A DNA stretch of 64,000 nucleotides from positions 61,538,093-61,602,092 of the forward strand of contig NC_081849.1 in NCBI RefSeq assembly GCF_963259705.1. The letters run 5' to 3'. This document shows positions 1-10,985 of this stretch, piece by piece. The number at the start of each line of letters is the position of its first letter. Positions within the stretch are counted from its first letter, which is position 1. The DNA is from Myotis daubentonii. Its lineage: Eukaryota > Chordata > Mammalia > Chiroptera > Vespertilionidae. Under the pieces are notes generated by a model that did no database searches, had not been told where the DNA came from, and was given only the letters and a program-made list of their open reading frames with translations. A program made the translations under genes and the position numbers.

Positions 1-84
1 GATTCTCTCTCATCATTGATGTTTCTATTTCTCTTTCCCTCTCCTTTCCTATCTGAAATTAATAGAAATATATTTTAAAAAAAC
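1..84 (+). repeat. Ves SINE, 3' portion
   Basis: This is the pyrimidine-rich tail of a Ves-type bat SINE, cut by the window edge. It contains the typical 'tctctctcatcattgatg' block, a CTCTTTCC-rich run and an A-rich end. The tRNA-like head lies outside the window. Confidence 0.85.
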
Positions 85-159
85 ATATGCATAATCAGTA
101 GAGTTAAAAGACAGCTTGGCAATAATATAGATATAGAGATAATCCACCCATATGTATCT

Positions 160-190
160 CTTATCTATCTGTCTATCTATCTCTATCTAG
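160..190 (+). repeat. (TCTA)n microsatellite, short and imperfect
   Basis: A run of about seven imperfect TCTA/TATC units. It follows an AT-rich patch and has no visible function. Confidence 0.7.
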
Positions 191-870
191 GCCCCCAATA
201 GAAAAATGGATAAAGAAACACAAGTAACAAAAGGCAAGTAACAATAAGTGCCTGAAAACCTCAATCCTTATAGGGCTCAAAGAAGTGCATACTAAAATAT
301 GGAGACTGACCAGTGAACATGGACAGTAGCCAACGGTACTTAGAAAAAGGACACTTGACTCTCTCAGCCATCACTGATGCTCATGTAAATGGATATGACC
401 TTTCTGGAGGGGAATCCAGCAATAGGTAAAAAAAATTTAAACAGACATGCCCTTAACACAGCCACTGTATTTCTAGGAATTTATTCTTAAGAAATAATTG
501 GACAATGCCACAAGGACATTCGTACAAGGATTTCAGGGACAACAACCTAAACCTCCACAGTAGAAAATTGGTTAAATAATTCATGCTACATGCATACCAT
601 GGACTAATCTTTGGCTCCCAAAAATGATATAAAGCAAAATTTATCAACATGGAAAGGAGTCCACTAAGTATGAAAGCTAGATGACAAGAGCATGCAGGTA
701 GGATATAATTTTTTGGAGGCTCTGTGTAATGTGTATGAAGTCTGATGTATATAATCATTTTTTTTTACCTCTGGATTATAAAATTGTGCCTGAGTTCTAC
801 GTTTTATATTTTTTTCTGTATCCTCTGAATTTTAAATATTAAACATTTGTGACTTTTAAGATCAGATAAA
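191..870 (+). repeat. L1M-type LINE, 3' end of ORF2 plus 3' UTR, decayed
   Basis: The order of sequence blocks follows the 3' end of old mammalian L1. 'aatagaaaaatggataaa' comes near the start, 'tttctaggaatttattcttaag' near 470, and 'ggttaaataattcatgctacatgcata' near 570. A T-rich 3' UTR ends near 'cagataaa'. It is heavily mutated with no usable frame; short open frames over it are accidental. Confidence 0.7.
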
Positions 871-1311
871 GTCAGTAATGCCGAAATGCTCTGAAAAGTG
901 AACGAAATACTTGGTCAGAAGATCTCGGTAGAAGGAAATCTCCTTTCTCCGCTGCCCCCACCGAAGCCAATCCATCTCGCCAGCCCCAGAGAGGACTGCG
1001 CTTCAACTCTCAGGCAGATGAGCATCCATCTATTTTTAAAGCTCCCAGAGAAAAGCGCTTCAAAATTTCCCTTGACAATCCATCCCAGGGTTTATCAAAT
1101 CCATCCGAAAAGAAATTTCCCCTTAGATCCAATCTGAAACACCTGCTCTGTGATTTAAGCCATTGCTTTTCTCCTGCAGCTTGCAGTGAAAATACGAAAA
1201 GGTGACTGCCATTCATCCTGACCAAGAACAATTATTTTCCAGAATATCTAAAATCACATATATCTTGCAATTTAAACACACACACTTGCTTCCAGGACAC
1301 CCTAAACTGGC
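871..1311. other. Unassigned sequence
   Basis: I see no gene or recognisable repeat. The only structure is a short CA run near 1275-1287. Confidence 0.6.
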
Positions 1312-1343
1312 ATTAATTATCACATAAGCCAGTGATAATTAAT
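1312..1343. repeat. Perfect 12-bp inverted repeat (stem-loop)
   Basis: Arms at 1312-1323 (attaattatcac) and 1332-1343 (gtgataattaat) are exact reverse complements separated by 8 bases. The palindrome lies directly at the left boundary of the truncated hAT MITE that follows. Confidence 0.85.
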
Positions 1344-1528
1344 ATATTTTTTGCCCATCTGACCAGAAAAAAGGTATAGTTTTTATTCATTCACACTGGA
1401 TGGCTATAGATGTGTGGGCTGTTGTCATTTTTTAATTTGACAACCTAAGGGAAAAGAGGCCAGTGCCCCTGACTAAGTAGGCACTGCATGTTTAAAAATC
1501 CTCACAGGACACGGGTTGAGAATCGCTG
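1344..1528 (+). mobile_element. Non-autonomous hAT MITE, left-truncated (same family as 33438-33693)
   Basis: The body matches the copy at 33438-33693 block by block: 'ttcattcacac', 'tgtgggctgttgtcattttt', 'gtgcccctgactaa' and the right terminus 'gttgagaatcgctg'. The left terminal inverted repeat is missing, so the copy is truncated or internally rearranged. No coding capacity. Confidence 0.75.
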
Positions 1529-2002
1529 ACGTAAGCAAATGTGAAATTGTGGGCCCCAGGCTCCACCAAAGAAGCAGTGGGAAAGTCCGTCCCAGCTGCT
1601 CGGAAGCCCAGGATTCCAGCCCCAGGTTGTTTGTCTCATCGTTTCATCAGTGTTACCATCGGGGATGTAACCTGGAGCAGGAGTGGGAGCAGGAGGTGCT
1701 GCAGAAAGCTATTTCAGGCTGTTCTAGTTGATAAGGAAGCATATCACCCCAAACCTTGAGGAGAGGAAAGACAACAACAGCCCGTGAATGGCACACTGTG
1801 ACAAGAGCTTTTCATCTCTCCATTCTTTAATTCCTCCTCCGACCTTCTCTCCCTCCTCTTCCTGTTGTTAATTCCCTTCATCCCTGCCCTGCCCAATACA
1901 CTGTCCTCAACACCATCATGGCTAAACATTTATTGCATCAGACACTGTTCTCATTTAATTCTTACAGCCCCCCCTAGCAAGTGGACTCCATTCTCTCCAT
2001 TT
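1529..2002. other. Unassigned sequence with possible MIR remnant
   Basis: No gene is visible. About 1885-2000 ('cagacactgttctcatttaattcttacag') faintly resembles a minus-strand MIR, but I would not insist on it. Confidence 0.4.
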
Positions 2003-2220
2003 AAAGTAGTTTCATCCTTGCCAGAACCGGTTTGGCTCAGTGAATAGAGCGTCAGCCTGCAGGCTCAAGGGTCCCGGGTTCGATTCTGGTCAAGGGCATG
2101 TACCTTGGTTGTGGGCACATCCCCAGTGGGGGGCGTGCAGGAGGAAGCTGATTAATGTTTCTCTCTCATCAATGTTTCTGGCTCTCTATCCCTCTCCCTT
2201 CCTCTCTGTATAAAATATAT

Positions 2221-2272
<52 letters not shown>

Positions 2273-2285
2273 AGTAGTTTCATCC
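2003..2285 (+). mobile_element. Ves SINE with perfect 15-bp target-site duplication
   Basis: The SINE body runs 2018-2270 and is flanked by exact copies of aaagtagtttcatcc at 2003-2017 and 2271-2285. It has the 'tttggctcagtg' A-box region, the 'gggttcgattctgg' B-box region, the CT-rich body and a 3' tail expanded to about eleven AAAT units. The perfect duplication implies fairly recent L1-driven insertion. This is the 'gtcaagggcatgtacc' head subtype. Confidence 0.95.
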
Positions 2286-3377
2286 AAGAGCTGTCTCTTC
2301 TACTCACTGGGTACCACATGGCTAGATGAACCCTTTGGGGCCATGGGGTCTCCCCCTGACACTAGAGAGGCCCATGAGGGTTAGGAGGATGTGCTCAGGA
2401 GCCCACCACAGCTCAGGGACCCAGGGACTAAGCAGGGTGTTGTGGTGCAGAGACCCCTGGAGCAACTGCTGTCATATCTTCACTCACAACCCATGGACAT
2501 TCATGGGCTCCAGATGCATCCAATTGCCAGGGTCAGCATCTCTGCACCTGGGGACTTTTGTTCCCCAAACGACAGCAGGCCGCTGGGTCCCTGGGAGCAG
2601 TGCTCTGCCAGTGACTCTTGGGTGCTGGTGTATAAACCCCAGTTTCCTCAGCCTTTGAGCTCAATGATTCTGGGGCATGAGTTTTGTACTTTCTCTCCAG
2701 GGGATTAAATCACAGTTGCCCTCAAAGTAGCTGATACAATAATGCAGCCTTTATTGACTGCCTCCTCATTCCTGAAGTATTTCCCACTGGTTAATGCACT
2801 CCCTGCACTGAATCCTTGTCTCAGGGTGTCCTTCTGGGAAAAGCTGACTGAGACAGAGTTAACAACAGGCCTGGTTGGATGCCACTCCCATGCTTCCTTT
2901 CTGTAAGACCTTGGACAAGCTTTCACTCTTCGTAAAGGGGAAGGTGGTGCAGAGGATAGACATGTTTTATAAGAAGGTGCACAGGCCCTCAAGAAATGGC
3001 CACTCTCACTGTTACTCCTTATCTAAGAAGGGCTGTTGTTAATGGGCACTCTCCTGTTCCTTAAACATCTTCACCTCCTCACTAACACTTCTGGAAACCT
3101 GAACCCCAAGGCTTGTGGCTGACTGCTCTCCAGCCTCGGACCAGGAAACTCACAGAAAATTTGGCCCATGATTTAGACCTGATATCAGATGTAGTTCCTT
3201 AGAATTCAGTTTCTGAATTTATTTCAGTTGCAAGTAAGTTTCCAAGAATGAGTTTGCTCAAATTATCCCACCCATTTGCTAACCTAGAGGTGCCAGGTGC
3301 TGTTTTGGGTGCTTCAGTGTTGTCAGAGTGTGTCCATCCAACTTGCATAACTGCATTCGATTCTCATGTCTGACCCT
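2286..3377. other. Unassigned sequence
   Basis: About 1.1 kb of ordinary base composition. Open frames near 2326-2708 have no recognisable domain, no splice-flanked exon pattern and no family resemblance, so I regard them as accidental. Confidence 0.55.
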
Positions 3378-3660
3378 TGTATCAGGATAGGACAGGTTGT
3401 GCTCCATAATGAACGTCAGGGAATTAACACAACAAATGCGAATTTCTTTCTTGTTCTCTCATGACTCACCCAGGGATCCACCAAGCAGCCATCATCTGGA
3501 ACATGGCTGTTCTGCTCTAGTAATTGAATGTTGTGCTCAAAGTCACCCTCATTCCTCTCACAGGTCACTGATATAGTCATGTGGTCACGATATTAATCCT
3601 ATCATGCACCTGGAAGTCAGGCAGCCAGAAGTCATTGTTGTACAGAAGTCATGGCTACCA
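3378..3660 (-). repeat. Ancient LTR-like repeat remnant (tentative)
   Basis: 'gaattaacacaacaaa', an 'atttctttcttgttc' run and 'cagccatcatctggaacatgg' follow the order of an old mammalian LTR-type repeat read in reverse. It is highly decayed. The family is not certain. Confidence 0.35.
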
Positions 3661-4439
3661 CCATGTTATTCTACCCATTGTATTATAGTAAACATTAAAA
3701 ATGGCAGTTTAAGTGCTTTTTTAATGTCACTCAGGGAGTCTGGGCCTAGGATTCTAGTGTGGTCTTTCTCCCTGAGATTCCTGAATAAGACTACATGAGC
3801 AATGAGGGTCCCGTCCCTCTCCTATCTCTCTCAAAATCAGCAAACTCATACCACCTGGAAATCTCAAGGTGGAGGATTGAATGGTCAAAGAAACTGACTT
3901 ACTAGAAGAATTTAGAGATTAGATAATAAAGGGATTATTTTTAAAGCAGTCGGCCATGTAAAAAAAAGTGGCCTCTGTCTCTGGCCTACCATCTTGTCCC
4001 CCAAATCAGGAAGAACTCTCCAGGGAACACACTCAGTCCACATCACCAATATGTGAAGTTCTCCTCTGGAATCCTAACCCCAATAGTGTCCTGGAGCCCC
4101 TCACATCAATTTGCAAGAACTGATTGTGTGCGTCTTTTCCCAGTCCCCCTTCACCAATGTTACATGGTGGCATGAGATTGGCCACGGTAGGAATATTTAC
4201 ACCACAGTAATTGGAAAAGCTATACATTAGGGCTTTTTCTCTCAGAGACTTGGTTGTTAAACATGTACTGAGAAACTTCTTTTTATTCTCAATTCTTCAT
4301 ATATAATTGGCTTTTTTAATGCTTGTTTTGTTAGCATATGTGGGGCTTTGAGGACTGGAGAGTGTCTCTGAGGAGAGGGCTCTGCCTTAAATCTTTTGAA
4401 AATTCCTTCCTTCCCTGGCACATACCCATGGGGTCTTTA
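3661..4439. other. Unassigned sequence
   Basis: I see no gene, RNA gene or clear repeat in this stretch. Confidence 0.55.
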
Positions 4440-4645
4440 CTCTTTGTCAGTTCTAATCACTTACATGTATAAACTCCCGAATCCCTATCGGAAGGCACTA
4501 TTATTTCACAGATGAAGAAACAGAGGCATGGAGAGAGTAGGTAACTTGTCCTAGGTTACCCAGCAAGTAAGAACACAACTGGGATTTGAACCCAGGTGGT
4601 CCAGCTCTAGCATGTGTGCTTATAACAACCACACCCTACTGTCTC
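4440..4645 (-). repeat. MIR SINE
   Basis: Reverse MIR: 'cacagatgaagaaacagaggc', 'gtaacttgtcctaggttaccc', 'gggatttgaacccaggtgg' and 'ccagctctagcatgtg' appear in the correct order. Old and diverged. Confidence 0.85.
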
Positions 4646-4779
4646 CCTCTCAGAGTACATAATAGAAAAATAGGAAGATTTTGATTAATTAAAAAATGAT
4701 GTTAAACACCATTTTTCTGAATACCCAGTATGAATTATGTCTGGCAACCACGTTGTTAAAGTAGACTTTTTAAAATCGT

Positions 4780-5160
4780 TTAATATTCATTTATTGAACA
4801 CTGGCTGTATGCCGGGCTCTGTGCTAAGTGATGACAAGGATGATAGTAATATGTGGTACCACTTATTGTGCTCTCATTAAACAGGCCCTGGTGGGAGCTG
4901 AAGAAGGTACGAGGGTGATGATGATGACTGATGACAATGACAGCAATACAAGTTCCATCATTTGAATGCTTACTATGTGCCACACACTGTGTTGAGTGTC
5001 ATCACATTACAATTTTCTAACCCTTGAGAGACAAATATCTTTCATTTTGTGCCCATTTTGCAGTTGAGGAAACTGAGGCCTAGGGAGGTGTCATAAGCCA
5101 CACAGCACATCAAAGAGCTCATGATCTAGGGGCTGTTCTGACTACATTCTGTCTACAAGG
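4780..5160 (-). repeat. MIR/L2-type remnants
   Basis: A partial unit at about 4780-4845 ('ttcatttattgaacactggc') is followed by a longer reverse MIR at about 4960-5160 ('gcttactatgtgccacacactg', 'cagttgaggaaactgaggcc', 'cacacagcacatcaaag'). The piece between is a GATGAT-rich patch. Confidence 0.7.
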
Positions 5161-6331
5161 CTGTATGTAGAGTTAGACCCTTTGAAGTTCCCCTCCGTCA
5201 GCTTCACACCACAGCTGGGCAGTTCCATTCATGTTCACATGCAGTTCTGAGAGTTTGCTTTTCAGCCTCAGGGGAGCTTTGGTGCTCTCAACACTCTTTC
5301 TGAATACAGACGTGGCGGGAGGAAGGCCCTTAAATCGAAAGAAAAGATTTTTCTGAGAATTTTGCAAGAAATGGCACCATTAGCATTCTGAGGAATCCCA
5401 CAAGAAGCATAGATATGCTTGATATTCACCAAGTTCAGCGCCAAGGCCAACAAGACTAGAAACTCATTACATGCTCCAAAGGGAGCTTAGAAGCGAAGTA
5501 CAGACCTCTTCTTCCAATATGCCCCGACTTTGTAATTAGAACTTCCTGTGGAAACATTTCAGTGTGGGTAAAACTTTGACTTTGGGATTATCAAAATTAA
5601 CTTTGAAATTAAATGTCATCAAATCATAGGATAAACTTTTAAACAAATAGGTGAGAACTTGAACATCTATTCGAATGTTTTTATCTTTAATTATATTACC
5701 TATAGAAAGTTATTTTCTTGTTTAACTAATAATGTTATCACTCAAAAGTATTAATAGCCCTATGGTTAGAGTTGTTTTCTGGTTTAATCTAGAAAACACA
5801 CAGAGAAAACAACCCTCTGTGTGTGTGTGCGTGCATGTGTGTGTACACACGCAATTGTGTGTTATGATGCAGTCCATATTTCTGGTTCAATTTAATCACT
5901 TGCCTTACTGAATATGTTTGGTTCTGAATGACCTTATGCCCTTTCTAAAAATAAACTCCACGTGCCACAGACAGTCACCATTAAAGAGAGCCAAAATAAT
6001 ATGCCACACACTCTGCAGGGCAATTTCGAAAGAAGAGTCCCCAAAATGGCTTGAGGGATAACTTCATCAGGATACTCGAGGTGAATACATTGAGGATAAA
6101 CATACTCATTTTCAGTATTTTTTAAAAGATTTTTATCCCATTACCTTAAAAAAGATTTAAAGCAGTCATTGATCATTTAAATTGTCACATTAATTTATCC
6201 TCGCATTTCATGTGGCCAAATTTCAGGGAAGTGCTCATTTTTGTTTGAGAAAAAAAAGGTGAAGTTTTATGTTGAAGAATATGAAAAGGATATATTGGGG
6301 GGAAAAGGTGATAAAATATTTTATTTAAATA
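5161..6331. other. Unassigned AT-rich sequence with a GT-rich patch
   Basis: No gene or clear interspersed repeat. An impure GT run lies at about 5817-5865. AT content rises toward the Helitron. Confidence 0.55.
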
Positions 6332-6534
6332 CTAGAGGCCTGGTGCACAAATTTGTGTACAGGTTGGGTCCGGCTGACCCGCCCCATAGGGGTGGGGGAG
6401 GCTGACCGGGGGTGGGGCTAGCCAGGGGGAGGGGCTGCAGGCGGTTAACTGGCTGGCCCTGCCCCCTGGTCGAACTCCCGGTTGAACTCCCTGTCGAGGG
6501 GACAATTTGCATATTAGCCTTTTATTATAAAGGA
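6332..6534 (-). mobile_element. Short non-autonomous Helitron (HeliBat-like), 203 bp
   Basis: Read on the minus strand, the element starts with TCCTTTATAATAAAAGG, ends in CTAG, and has a hairpin-forming block (gtgcac..., tgtac) just inside the 3' end. The host junction on that strand is A before TC and T after CTAG. This is the insertion between A and T expected of Helitrons, with no target duplication. The interior is GC-rich and codes for nothing. Helitrons of this appearance are abundant in vesper bats. Confidence 0.85.
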
Positions 6535-6599
6535 TAAATTTAATATAATAAAAAGATATGACAAATAAATGGTTAAGGGGAAATTATTTTAAATCCTTA

Positions 6600-6958
6600 C
6601 CTTATACTGTTGAGCAAAACAAAAGAGAGACGAGTGAAGAAGCGTCGTGTAAAGACTGTGATGACTATGACAAGTGCTGGCAAGGATATGGAGAAACTGA
6701 AACATTTCTAATGAGAATGCAAAATGCACAGCCACTTTGGAAAATCATTAGCTATTTTTTAGAAAGTTAGGCATAAATTCACCATATGACCCATCCATTC
6801 CACTCCTAAGCATGTATGTAAGAGAAGTAAGAATGAGTGTCACACAAAGACTTGTATGTGGATGCTCATTGCAGACTTATTCATAATAGTCAAAAAAGGT
6901 AGCAACAACCCAAATGCCCATCAATGGGTGAATGAATAAACAAAATGTGGTATATCGG
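6600..6958 (+). repeat. L1M LINE, 3' ORF2 fragment
   Basis: The classic L1 order is clear: 'ggcaaggatatggagaaactg', 'gaatgcaaaatgcacagccac', 'ccatatgacccatccattcc', 'aacccaaatgcccatcaatg' and 'aataaacaaaatgtggtat'. It stops abruptly near 6958, and frames are broken. Confidence 0.9.
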
Positions 6959-9109
6959 ATGAGTGGGAGTTGGATCATCAGAGCCCAAGGCTGTGGTTTT
7001 GGCGTGAAGTCTCCTGTCCCAGTGACCTCGGGCTGGGCTGGTGGAAGAGGCACGATGCCTGTGCTGTTTGACCCTCGCCCCCATCCATTCTCTCTGCTCT
7101 GTTCTAGACCCTCAGGGGCAAACTGCAGCCTGCATCACTCAGCTCATGTGCTCTCTGGCTTCTAGGTGGATTTCATGCTGGGAGCACCACCAGCAGATCA
7201 GAAGGTGGGAGGAGAGAGGGTGGGTAACGGTCTCCCTGGCTTGCTCCTGCCTTGCTGTGCTTCTGACAGAGGCTGTTTTTGAGGGACAGCTTGTGTTGGG
7301 CGGTCCCCAACCTTCCCAGCTCCAGCTCTGACCAGGTCCCAGTCCCAGCAGGCCCAGAGGTGGTATGGCTCTCTGCTGTGCCAGCTCCTTGCCTCCTCTG
7401 CCCTCTCTTGGCCCTTGTCCCACCCACCTCTGTGACCAGCCCCTTTGTGAAACCCTGAGACTGTGCCATCTGGCTCCTTCCTTGACTAGCATAGCACCTG
7501 AATGAAGACTGAGGAAATGTTATAGGGAAGGGAGAAGGGATACCAGGCAGCCCCGAGCTGCTAATGCCCTCTGTCAGCACCACTCCTGTCCCGCTCCCCA
7601 CACCAATGGGAAATAGGAAGCCTTCCCTTCAGTGGTGTCTAACAGGCAGGCTACTATTCCAGCTCGTTATTCTGCGATGGGTTACTGATGATATGAACAA
7701 TGAAGCATTTACACACACCCACACCCACACACGAAGGACTTCCAGTTGCTTCACGAGCTCAACCGCAGGCAGAAAAATTCTAAGACCTGAGACCCGCTGT
7801 TTCTGCCAGCAAAGGTTGCCTGATTGCTCACGGCGCATTTCAATAACCAACAAGAAAATGAAATAGAGAAACGGGAGAGAGCGTGAGTGGACAGGGACTC
7901 TCAGGATGCAAAAAGACCTGTGACTGAGTTATTCCCCAAGAAATGCTCACTTCACAATCTCCTGGTTATTTGACAAGTTCAGCAATGCCTGGAGGTTCCC
8001 CCCATCATCATTAAGCCCCACCTCCCCACCCCAGGGGTGGGAAGTGGTAATCCAGGGCTCACAGCAAGACAGGTTAGGCCGCACATGTTTTAGGAGAGGA
8101 GTTTATATAGTAAATGGGGTGCAAGTATGGAAAGGCCTGGCACACAGAATTCCTCCTGGGTAGAAATATTGTAAGGGGTCCACATACAATAGGGAAGCGT
8201 CTATTAAAACATGTGTAGAGATGGGCTCAGGACTATGGAAATCTCAATCCAAAAGGTTCTCACCCCCACCCCTTCAGGAAAGAGTGAGCCCTTAGAACAG
8301 GTCTAATGATTGCCAACTAGGAGGAAGTGAAAAACTGCTGGCTTTGTCAGGACAGCTGTGTGTGTACATACATGTGTGTATGTGCTTGTGTGAGAGATAG
8401 TTCCCATCAAAGTCTCCTCTCTCCTCTCCTCTCTTCTTCTCTCCTTTCCAGCTTTACTGGGGGAGCCACCTACATCCATGGCCCCACCCAGCAGCTGGGA
8501 AGGACATGCACAGCCACACAGAAGCCTGCACCTGGCATTCTGCCTCCCAACAGCTGTTCCAACCACGTAAGAAGCATGAGGGTCACTCGTCATTCTCCAG
8601 GAGAACAAAGGGCAGAGGATGCAGAGATAATTGTATCAAAGGGATTCGACTTCCCAGATGACCTCATTCCACAGATCTGCAGAGCCCAGATAAGCATCAT
8701 AGGCCCTGGCAGAGGGCCCCCCCCAGGAAAAGAAAGGGGACAGGAAGCTGACTTTTCATGGTTTTCAAGGCAGCTTCCTTGATGGGGAACAGGGCACCTG
8801 TGGCCATCAAAAATCATGATGGCCCATTCCGGCTCCTGCCAGCTCCCCAGAAAAGGCAAATGAGGGTTATGTCTCCCCCACTGTAAGGCCTCCACTGACT
8901 CCCACCTGGGTCGCGGGGGATCTTTTCTTTCTCTGTACCCCACCATAGACTTTCCATATTTTCAAATAAATTTGTATGTCATTCTTGAACTTTTTCTTTC
9001 ATAGTCTCAGAATATGCAGCATAAAAAAAATAGTAAGAATAGGTTTACAAAATTGGTGCATCTCAGATTATAATCTGAGACTAATAGTGATAGTTAGCAA
9101 TAGAGAAAA
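6959..9109. other. Unassigned sequence with simple-repeat patches
   Basis: A gene-free 2.1 kb. It contains a CACACC patch (about 7711-7733), a GT-rich patch (about 8358-8390) and a TCTCC-rich pyrimidine tract (about 8411-8450). Overlapping open frames on both strands (for example 7173-7601 and 8327-8782) show no domain and are best read as accidental. Confidence 0.5.
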
Positions 9110-9290
9110 TGAAATGATGTTTCTAAGCATTTATTTATTCATTCTCCAAACAGTTTTTGACACAAATTCGAGCCCGGCAGACAGAAACATGGAACATGTG
9201 CCCCATTCTGAAAGTGCTCACAGATTTGTTGAAAAGACATAGATACTAAAACAAATAGTTATATAAGTAATGTTACCCCCTAGGAATTCT
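9110..9290 (-). repeat. L2-like remnant
   Basis: 'tttatttattcattctccaaac' followed by 'gaaagtgctcacagatttgttg' and 'agacatagatac' resembles the reverse 3' end of L2. Diverged. Confidence 0.45.
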
Positions 9291-9464
9291 ATTAATATTA
9301 TAACAAATAATAAATAAGCCAGAATAAGAATGATTTATCAAAACTTTGTTTTCTACTGCTCAGTTTCAGCTACAGAATTTGTTCATTTATTCAACACTCT
9401 TACCCTAAATCAATTGCCTTGTTCCAGTAGATCCATCTGTGGTGATGAAAGGCTCTAAATGTGT

Positions 9465-9605
9465 GTTAATAGGGTAGCCACTAGCCATGTGGCTACTGAG
9501 GACTTGAACGTGACTAGTGGGATGGAGGGACTGAATTTTGAAATGTATTAAATTTAAATAGCCACATGTGATTGGTGGTTGCCATGTTGCATAACACAGC
9601 TCCAG
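9465..9605 (-). repeat. hAT-Charlie MITE remnant
   Basis: 'tagccactagccatgtggctac', 'gaatttt' and 'tttaaatagccacatgtg' match an old mammalian hAT-Charlie MITE recognised by its repeated 'agccacatgtggct' blocks. Confidence 0.7.
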
Positions 9606-9934
9606 AGTCTGTTCCTATGCAGATCTGGCCAGATTTCCCAAAATGACTGAAGGTCAACCTATTGAGATTAAAATCAAGTAACACACCAATGGGAGTGGCC
9701 AATGGGGCATTCATGGGTCAACTGCCTGCCCATGTGGACTCACTGGACCGTCAATGTCTAGAAGGAAATGAGCCTGATACTCAGATGGGGCAGAAAAGAA
9801 GGTGGAGAATGCAACCATAACACAGGCCAAGCAACAAAAGCAGAAGCCCAGGCCAGAGCAAACCAAGGCGTTCGTTTGGGGTGAAGGCACAAAGCAGAAT
9901 TAAAGCAGGTTCAAACTCAAGTTAAATTGCTATT
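9606..9934. other. Unassigned sequence
   Basis: No gene or repeat recognised. Confidence 0.5.
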
Positions 9935-10200
9935 TATGACGGTGGTCCCATAAGATTGTAACAGAGTTAAAAAAAATTCCTATTGCTTAGTGATGTAATA
10001 GACGCCGTAAGGTCGTGGCACATCGCATTCCCACCGTGCCTGTGGTGATGCCGGTATAAACAAACCACAGCACGGCCAGTCCTAGGAAAGCACAGCACCT
10101 GCAGTCACAGTGGCGGTGACACCATTGAGGCCGGTGTAAGTACACTCTGTGATGTTTGCACAACAACAAAACTGCCTAGTGACCCATTTCTCAAAAATAT
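9935..10200 (+). repeat. Tigger-like (pogo) DNA transposon fragment
   Basis: Blocks 'ggtggtcccataagattgtaac', 'cctattgcttagtgatgta', 'gtgatgccggtataaacaaac' and 'gtaagtacactctgtgatg' are in the order of a mammalian Tigger-type element. The end 'gcctagtgacccatttctc' lies close to the expected right terminus. It is internally deleted. The exact subfamily was not determined. Confidence 0.6.
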
Positions 10201-10261
10201 CAACTTCGTGAAGGTGAAACAGGACTGTATTAGAGAAATCAATGGAATGCAATCCAAAATC

Positions 10262-10410
10262 CATTTATTGACAAGCCTCCTTCATCAACAAATGTTTTTC
10301 TGAACACTTCCTGTGTGCTCAGCACCAAAAGGGGTTATTAAGAAACCGGTAGTATGTATAAGGCATCAATCTTTGCCATAAAAACACTGAAGTTTTTGCT
10401 TAAGAGACTA
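10262..10410 (-). repeat. L2-like remnant
   Basis: 'caacaaatgtttttctgaacac' and 'cctgtgtgctcagcacc' resemble the reverse 3' end of L2. Short and diverged. Confidence 0.55.
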
Positions 10411-10829
10411 AACAAAAACTATCCAAGGCAGTATTCAGTGAAGCACTGAACTGCATGTCCCTTAGCCACAGCTAAAGCCACGTGTGAAGAAAAAGCAGCA
10501 CAGGTGGGAGGTGGGGGAGGGGGAGCAGGGTGGTGGGCAACGAAGGCTGTGTCACCTGGAGGTGTTTATGGAGAAGAGGGTTCACTAGGCTCCTTGCAAA
10601 TACCAGGACTCAATCCAAGTTAGCCCGCAGCCCACGCCTGTCACAGCCTGGCCCCCGCCTCCCTCCAGCAGCGTCTGTCATCAGACCCACCCACCCCCGT
10701 TTTTGCCAGAGCGTCTTGCAGTTTCCCAGTGTGCACACCGCCTTCGTGCTGAGCCACTGTGCGCACAGAACTGCCTGGCGGGCCTGCCAGGAATGGCCCG
10801 GGGCTGGAGGCACAGACCTCTGCCTGCAT

Positions 10830-10985
10830 CCCAGCCTCACTAGGTCCGAGGTGGGGACCTCAGCAAATTCCTTAACCCCTCGCAGCCTCGGTCCCCTCGT
10901 GTGTAAAATCAGAGCAATATTATCCACCTCTAGGATTTTTGTGAAACCTGAGGAAAATAAAAGGCTCACACAGAGCTCTTATTTT
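10830..10985 (+). repeat. MIR SINE
   Basis: 'cagcaaattccttaacccc', 'gtgtgtaaaatcagagcaat' and 'ctaggatttttgtgaaacc' follow the forward MIR core. The open frame at 10530-11030 runs through it, which argues against that frame being a gene. Confidence 0.75.
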
